Assembly: GCF_001424905.1 (NCBI RefSeq)
Contig: NZ_LMCU01000001.1
Span: forward strand, 2,892,330-2,956,329
Direction of reading: 5' to 3'
DNA from: Leifsonia sp. Root112D2
GTDB lineage: Bacteria > Actinomycetota > Actinomycetes > Actinomycetales > Microbacteriaceae
DNA length: 64,000 bases
The first letter of the stretch is position 1, and the number at the start of each line of letters is the position of its first letter. The position numbers and the translations under genes are program-made. The notes under the pieces are model-generated. The model had not been told where the DNA came from. It did no database searches and saw nothing but the letters and a program-made list of their open reading frames with translations. Shown here piece by piece: positions 59,354 through 64,000 of this stretch.

Positions 59354-60043
59354 TTAACCGGCCACCGGACGATTCCCGGTGATTGCGCTCCCAATTCGTA
59401 GGTGTGTCGCTCCCTCGGCAATGGCATCCGCATAGTCGTGCGACATGCCGGCCGAGATCGCCGTGGCACCGGGAACGATCGAAATCAGACGGTCGGATGC
59501 GTTGCGCAGCCGGGCAAACGCGCGTCGCGGCTCCTCGCCGAGCGGCGCGATCGCCATCACGCCGAGCAGCTTCAGTGACGGTGCGCCCGCGACTTTCTCC
59601 ACAAGTGCCGACAAGCCTGCCGGGGCGACACCGCCGCGGGATGGGTCGTCCGTGAGATTCACCTGGAGGAAACAGTCGATCGGTTCGGCGGTGGCAGTGG
59701 GATCGGCCAGCGCCGTCACCAGCGCCGCGCGATCGACGGAATGGATGACGTCAGCGTACGCGCGCACCGCGCGCGCCTTCTTGCTCTGCAGCTGGCCGAT
59801 GAAGTGCCAGCGCAGGCCGAGCCCCGACAACTCGGCGGCCTTGGCCTGCGCCTCCTGGTGACGGCTCTCCCCCATCTCACGCACGCCCAACTGCGCGAGC
59901 TCACGGATGAGCGAGACCGGGTGGAACTTGGTGACGACGATGAGAGTGAGTTCTGCAGGGTCACGGGAAGCCGCCCGCGCGGCATCCGTGATTCCTCCCC
60001 GAACGGCGGCGAGCCGCTCGGAGAGGTCGGGGACAGCTGCCAC
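59354..60043 (-). CDS. YggS/PLPBP family pyridoxal-phosphate homeostasis protein
   Basis: A 229-residue PLP-binding TIM-barrel protein. The PLP Lys is in ELTLIVVTKFHPVSLIRELAQLGVREMGESR, followed by LRWHFIGQLQSKKAR, CFLQVNLTDDPSRGG, and the phosphate-binding ISAGMSHDYADAIAEGATHLRIGSAITG. It balances intracellular PLP and has no known enzymatic activity. The GTG at 60043 is chosen, 10 bp after the ftsZ stop. The ftsZ-yggS-sepF order is standard. Confidence 0.94.
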   Translation of the reverse strand: MAAVPDLSERLAAVRGGITDAARAASRDPAELTLIVVTKFHPVSLIRELAQLGVREMGESRHQEAQAKAAELSGLGLRWHFIGQLQSKKARAVRAYADVIHSVDRAALVTALADPTATAEPIDCFLQVNLTDDPSRGGVAPAGLSALVEKVAGAPSLKLLGVMAIAPLGEEPRRAFARLRNASDRLISIVPGATAISAGMSHDYADAIAEGATHLRIGSAITGNRPVAG

Positions 60044-60053
60044 GCCGAGATGC

Positions 60054-61241
60054 TTACTTGAGGAAGTCGGGGATGTCGAGATCGTCGTCATCGTCGAAGG
60101 CGGGGTCGCGCGGGGAGCGCGCGCCGACCGGCACCGGCTCCTGGCTGCCCCACGGGCCGCTGGCGTTGGGCAGGTCTTCCTCAGCGAGTGCCGCCGTGTC
60201 TTCCAGCGCACTGCCCAGCTCGTCGTCGTCATCGCTCGGCGCGGTGACAAACGCCGCACGACGCTCGGGCGAGGTGGAAGGAATCGAACTCGGCTCGCCG
60301 CCGTCGAATCCCGCGGCGATCACCGTGACGCGCACCTCGTCGCCGAGGGTGTCGTCGATGACCGCACCGAAGATGATGTTGGCCTCCGGGTGCACGGCCT
60401 CCTGCACGAGGCGGGCCGCATCGTTGATCTCGAAGATGCCCAGGTTGGAACCACCCTGGATGGACAGCAGCACGCCGTGGGCGCCCTCGATGGATGCCTC
60501 GAGCAGCGGAGAGGCGACGGCCAGTTCGGATGCCTTGATGGCCCGGTCGGCCCCACGCGAGGAGCCGATGCCCATGAGCGCGGAGCCCGCACCCTGCATG
60601 ACCGACTTGACGTCGGCGAAGTCGAGGTTGATGAGACCGGGCGTCGTGATGAGGTCGGTGATGCCCTGCACACCGGCGAGCAGAACCTGGTCGGCGGTCG
60701 AGAACGCCTCGAGCATGCTGATGCCGCGGTCGCTGATCTCCAGCAGACGATCGTTCGGCACCACGATGAGGGTGTCGACCTCCTCCTTGAGCCGGGTAAC
60801 GCCCTGCTCGGCCTGCTCGCTGCGACGCTTGCCCTCGAAGCCGAACGGCTTGGTGACGACACCGATCGTCAGCGCGCCGATGGACTTGGCGATGCGGGCC
60901 ACGACAGGGGCGCCACCGGTACCGGTGCCGCCGCCCTCGCCGGCCGTCACGAACACCATGTCGGCGCCGGCCAGCGCCTCCTCGATCTCCTCGGCGTGGT
61001 CCTCGGCGGCACGACGGCCGACCTCCGGATCCGCACCGGCACCGAGACCACGGGTGATCTCGCGCCCCACGTCGAGCTTGACGTCGGCGTCGCTCATGAG
61101 CAGCGCCTGGGCATCCGTATTGATGGCGATGAATTCGACTCCGCGCAGGCCGAGTTCGATCATGCGGTTGACGGCGTTCACGCCGCCACCGCCGATACCG
61201 ACGACCTTGATTACGGCGAGGTAGTTCTGGTTTGATGACAC
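60054..61241 (-). CDS. ftsZ: Cell division protein FtsZ
   Basis: A 395-residue tubulin-like GTPase that forms the division ring. The N-terminal part has IKVVGIGGGGVNAVNRMIE, the GTP signature GEGGGTGTGGAPVVA, the synergy-loop region LINLDFADVKSVMQGAGSALMGIG (catalytic Asp), and a long acidic linker ending in the conserved tail DDDDLDIPDFLK that binds SepF. The GTG at 61241 is chosen: GGAGG lies 6 nt upstream and the homologous start VSSNQNYLAVIKVVG follows. A longer frame from 61304 lies in the leader. Confidence 0.98.
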   Translation of the reverse strand: MSSNQNYLAVIKVVGIGGGGVNAVNRMIELGLRGVEFIAINTDAQALLMSDADVKLDVGREITRGLGAGADPEVGRRAAEDHAEEIEEALAGADMVFVTAGEGGGTGTGGAPVVARIAKSIGALTIGVVTKPFGFEGKRRSEQAEQGVTRLKEEVDTLIVVPNDRLLEISDRGISMLEAFSTADQVLLAGVQGITDLITTPGLINLDFADVKSVMQGAGSALMGIGSSRGADRAIKASELAVASPLLEASIEGAHGVLLSIQGGSNLGIFEINDAARLVQEAVHPEANIIFGAVIDDTLGDEVRVTVIAAGFDGGEPSSIPSTSPERRAAFVTAPSDDDDELGSALEDTAALAEEDLPNASGPWGSQEPVPVGARSPRDPAFDDDDDLDIPDFLK

Positions 61242-61378
61242 GTCGGGCCTCCGCTGGAAACTCTCAACCTCAAGTCGAGGATTAAAGTTATGCTCAGTAT
61301 GCATTTCTTGAGTTCGACGTTAGGTGGCCTTGGGGCAGCATGCCGTAAGGGCTCCCGCGTGTTGGAAAAAGAAATCGC

Positions 61379-62413
61379 TCAGCGGGTCACGGCATTGTGC
61401 GGAGACGAGAGATCGTAGGTCTTCGCGTGGGGCGCCTTCACGAGCAGATCCGCCAGCACCGCCGCTTTCAGTGACGACTGATCGGCGCTGCCCCACACCA
61501 CCGTTGCCCCGTTGGAGAGCAGGGTGAACGACACATTGTCCGCGGTCGTCGCGGTCGCGGTGTTCACCTTCGCGAGCACCGCGGCGGGCAGCGATTGCAG
61601 CACACCGGCCACCGCCGTGAAGCCTGCGCTGCCCTCGGCGGGACCGATCAGCGGATACCCGGCAGGGCGATCGGGAAAAGTGGAGATGACGACGCCGGCA
61701 GGGTCGACGACGGTGTATTTCGAGCCCGTCTTGAGCACTCCGACGGGCGCGCGTTCAACGATGTGCACCACCAGTGTCGACGGGGGGTGCACCTCGGTGC
61801 TGAAGCTGCGGATGAGAGGAAAGGCCGCGAGCTTGGAGGTGATGGCGCCCTGATCGATGAGCGGCAACGGCCGGCCCAGTTGCGAATCCAGAGCCTGCTT
61901 CACGGCGGATGCGTTGACCTTGCTCGTGCCCTGCACGTCGATGGTGCGCAGGGCCATCAGCGGGGAGAAGGAGACCAGCAGCACGCCGAGCACGAGTGCG
62001 ACAAGAACACCGGCGGCACTGAGCCACACAATGCGCCGGTGCCGGGCTCGCCGGGTGAAACGACGCACCTCGCCGCGCTCGAAACGCTTGCGCTCGCGAC
62101 GGGCACCCCGCAGTCGGGCGCGGGCCGATCGAGCGTCGGCGGGCCTCTCGGTCCGATCCTGTGTTGTTAGGTCCTGTGTTGCCCGATCCTGTGAGTCCGG
62201 CAGGGTGACGCCGGGCAGGGGAATCGGGGCGGTGACGGCATCCGGTTCGCCGCGCTGCGGCCCAGCAGAGCGCTCTGCGCTGGGCCCGGCGGTCTCCTCG
62301 CGAGGCGCCCGTGGTTCGGTCGGCGGGTCCTGCCGCACCGGCCGTGAGGGCGCGAGAGTGGGTCGCTTCGCTCGCGCAGACGGATCGAATCCCTGGGGCC
62401 GCTTCATCGCCAT
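61379..62413 (-). CDS. ftsQ: Cell division protein FtsQ
   Basis: A 344-residue divisome protein. A long cytoplasmic tail of about 125 residues (Pro/Arg/Thr-rich, with several DRATQDLTTQDRTE near-repeats) precedes one membrane helix (IVWLSAAGVLVALVLGVLLVSF). Outside are the POTRA domain (LMALRTIDVQGTSKVNASAVKQALDSQLGRPLPLIDQGAITSKLAAFPLIRSFSTEVHPPSTLVVHIVERAP) and the FtsQ beta domain. The long N-terminal tail is usual in actinobacteria. An alternative ATG is two codons later. It starts 8 bp after murC. Confidence 0.93.
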   Translation of the reverse strand: MAMKRPQGFDPSARAKRPTLAPSRPVRQDPPTEPRAPREETAGPSAERSAGPQRGEPDAVTAPIPLPGVTLPDSQDRATQDLTTQDRTERPADARSARARLRGARRERKRFERGEVRRFTRRARHRRIVWLSAAGVLVALVLGVLLVSFSPLMALRTIDVQGTSKVNASAVKQALDSQLGRPLPLIDQGAITSKLAAFPLIRSFSTEVHPPSTLVVHIVERAPVGVLKTGSKYTVVDPAGVVISTFPDRPAGYPLIGPAEGSAGFTAVAGVLQSLPAAVLAKVNTATATTADNVSFTLLSNGATVVWGSADQSSLKAAVLADLLVKAPHAKTYDLSSPHNAVTR

Positions 62414-62420
62414 GCCTGGT

Positions 62421-63830
62421 TTATCCGCGCACTCGGCGCAGCGAATCGAGCAGCTGCGGCACAATGCGGTACACATCGCCACAGCCGAGGGTGATCACGA
62501 AATCGCCGTCGCGTGCGATGGCGGCGGTGTGGTCGGCGGCCTGCTGCCAGTCGCTGATGAACTCGACATGCGATTCATCGGCAAAGCGCTCGGAGACGAG
62601 CGCGCCTGTCACTCCGGGTTCAGGGTCTTCGCGCGCACCATAGACGTCGAGCACGACGGTCTCGTCGGCATAGCGCTCAAGGGCGTCGGCGAATTCCTGC
62701 GCGAAGAGCCGGGTGCGGCTGTAGAGGTGGGGTTGGTGCACCGCGATGATGCGGCCCGAACCCACGACGGTGCGGGCGGCGGCAAGTGCTGCAGCCACCT
62801 CGGTGGGGTGGTGTGCATAGTCGTCGTACACGCTCACGCCGCCGACCGTGCCGTGCAGCTCGAATCGCCGTTGCGTTCCCCCGAAGGTTGCGATGGCATC
62901 CACGGTGTCCGCCGCATCAAAACCCAGCCCGACGAGCACGGCGAATGCTCCGGCGGCATTGACGGCGTTGTGCAGGCCGGGCACGCGCATCGTGGCCGTG
63001 TAGTCGACGCCTCGCCAGGCCAGACTGAAGGACACCGGGCCGTCGGTGACGACCGAGTGCAGACGCACATCGGCGCTCTCGTACTCGCCGAAGGTGATGA
63101 CGCGCTTGTCGGGCCGTTCCGCCTTCAGCGCCGCGGTGACGCGCACGGCGCCGGCATCATCGCTGGAAACCACGACGAGCTCGCGTGCGGCCGCCGCGAA
63201 TTCGACGAAAGCGGCCTCGAACTTCTCCAGCGAACCGTAATGATCCAGGTGGTCGGGGTCGACATTGGTGATCAGGGCGACGGCCGTGTCATACAGCAGA
63301 AACGAACCGTCGGATTCGTCCGCCTCTACCACGAACAGCTCGCCGTCACCGTGCGCGGCGCTGACGCCCAGCGATTCGATGACGCCGCCGTTGACAAAAC
63401 TCGGATCCGCACCGAGGGCCTTCAGCGCGGTGACGATCATGCCCGTCGATGTGGTCTTGCCGTGCGCCCCGGCCACGGCGACCAGGCGTTGCCCGGCGAT
63501 CAGCCAGGCGAGCGCCTGCGAGCGGTGCAGGATCGGCAGGCCCCGCGCTTTCGCGAGCTGGTACTCCGGGTTGTCCTCCCAGAGGGCTCCCGTGACCACG
63601 AGCGAATCGGCGTCTGCGAGATTCGCCGCGTCGTGGCCGATGGCGATTTTCGCTCCCAGCGCTCTCAGCGCCTCGATGTTCGACGAGTCGCGCACATCCG
63701 AACCCGTCACCCGGTGACCGGCCGCGATGAACAGGCGTGCGATGCCGCTCATGCCCGATCCGCCGATGCCGACGAAGTGCACCGTGCCGAGATCGTCGGG
63801 AATGATCGCGGACGGGTCGGGCTTGATCAC
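62421..63830 (-). CDS. murC: UDP-N-acetylmuramate--L-alanine ligase MurC
   Basis: A 469-residue Mur ligase that adds the first amino acid to UDP-MurNAc. The N-terminal domain is VHFVGIGGSGMSGIARLFIAAGHRVTGSD. The ATP site is VAVAGAHGKTTSTGMIVTAL, then FVVEADESDGSFL, ITNVDPDHLDHYG, and the C-terminal VYDDYAHHPTEVAAALAAAR and IAVHQPHLYSRTRLFAQEFADAL. The GTG at 63830 is chosen because homologues begin at VIKPD; a TTG at 63866 would extend it by 12 residues. GAAGGA lies about 12 nt upstream. It is the first gene of the murC-ftsQ-ftsZ run in the window. Confidence 0.96.
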   Translation of the reverse strand: MIKPDPSAIIPDDLGTVHFVGIGGSGMSGIARLFIAAGHRVTGSDVRDSSNIEALRALGAKIAIGHDAANLADADSLVVTGALWEDNPEYQLAKARGLPILHRSQALAWLIAGQRLVAVAGAHGKTTSTGMIVTALKALGADPSFVNGGVIESLGVSAAHGDGELFVVEADESDGSFLLYDTAVALITNVDPDHLDHYGSLEKFEAAFVEFAAAARELVVVSSDDAGAVRVTAALKAERPDKRVITFGEYESADVRLHSVVTDGPVSFSLAWRGVDYTATMRVPGLHNAVNAAGAFAVLVGLGFDAADTVDAIATFGGTQRRFELHGTVGGVSVYDDYAHHPTEVAAALAAARTVVGSGRIIAVHQPHLYSRTRLFAQEFADALERYADETVVLDVYGAREDPEPGVTGALVSERFADESHVEFISDWQQAADHTAAIARDGDFVITLGCGDVYRIVPQLLDSLRRVRG

Positions 63831-64000
63831 GGTGCTGGGTTCTTCCTTCTGTCGCAGGCCGCACAAATCGGCCCATCAAGTATGACGCTACGCGCCCTAG
63901 ATGTTCTTCCCACGGAGGTTGTGTGCGTGGCGTGAGCTAAAAAGGTGAGGACCTCCGGTATCGATTGGGTTACCACACTCAAGTCGACGCCACGGAGGCC
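63831..64000. other. Non-coding sequence upstream of murC
   Basis: No open frame of note. The segment holds two CCACGGAGG copies (about 63911 and 63991) and, on the minus strand, TCGACTTGAGTGTGG, which shares TCGACTTGAG with the ftsZ leader near 61270. It is probably a promoter region for murC. murG would be expected just beyond the window edge. Confidence 0.4.

Noticed and set aside
61857..63935. Plus-strand open frame of 692 codons opposite ftsQ and murC
   Set aside because: Antisense to two genes with clear motifs; no recognisable domain of its own.
1..64000. CRISPR array, rRNA operon or prophage structural genes
   Set aside because: No regularly spaced repeats, rRNA sequence, or capsid, terminase or tail genes were seen.

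Overview
The window comes from a high-GC actinobacterium, most likely a member of the Microbacteriaceae. The evidence is a mycothiol-pathway ligase (mshC), RbpA, a DivIVA/Wag31 homologue, SepF next to FtsZ with no FtsA, PafB/PafC regulators, a HelY helicase beside tatAC, and a split actinobacterial cytochrome bcc-aa3 gene set. Species cannot be fixed from the sequence alone.

The first 10 kb is an accessory region ending at a tRNA-Leu(GAG) gene whose 3' end faces it. It holds a DUF6994-like gene beside IS-end-like repeats, a complete IS3-family element with perfect 23-bp inverted repeats, a HerA-type ATPase gene cut off at its 5' end by that element, a KTSC-domain gene, decayed fragments, two membrane-anchored proteins of unknown function, a DUF1643 protein, and a three-gene group (coiled-coil membrane protein, 71-aa membrane protein, Cys-rich HNH nuclease). 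This is the likeliest place for an undescribed, possibly phage-related, system, but no function is proven.

From 10.1 kb onward the content is core genome. 10.3-20.6 kb: M20 peptidase, uppP, mshC, a DUF1801 protein, a PAC2 protein, a HAD phosphatase, trmI, an FKBP lipoprotein, pafB and pafC. 20.6-28.4 kb: tatA, tatC, helY, lnt, rbpA, a glycerophosphodiesterase and an SPFH/NfeD pair. 28.5-33.3 kb: an SDR enzyme, a DUF308 membrane protein, an SGNH hydrolase, msrA, a truncated mug, an isochorismatase-like hydrolase, an NTF2-like protein and a GNAT remnant. 33.3-36.7 kb: the PTS-dependent dihydroxyacetone kinase operon dhaK-dhaL-dhaM, then trpD.

36.9-45.1 kb encodes the respiratory chain: ctaE-qcrC-qcrA-qcrB on the plus strand, and ctaC-ctaD-ctaF converging on it with an RlmA-like methyltransferase between. 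45.2-55.9 kb: erpA, a second M20 peptidase, a DUF3043 protein, an RNase H/DUF4440 fusion, pyrD, nrdR, hisD, a flavin reductase and dnaE. 55.9-64 kb is the end of the division and cell-wall cluster read on the minus strand: murC, ftsQ, ftsZ, a YggS-type PLP protein, sepF, a YggT protein, wag31, lspA and rluD.

Two genome-scale signals stand out. Many core genes carry a TAnnnT -10 element 6-8 nt before the start codon, predicting leaderless mRNAs. The hexamer GGATGC/GCATCC is much denser in the core than in the accessory region.
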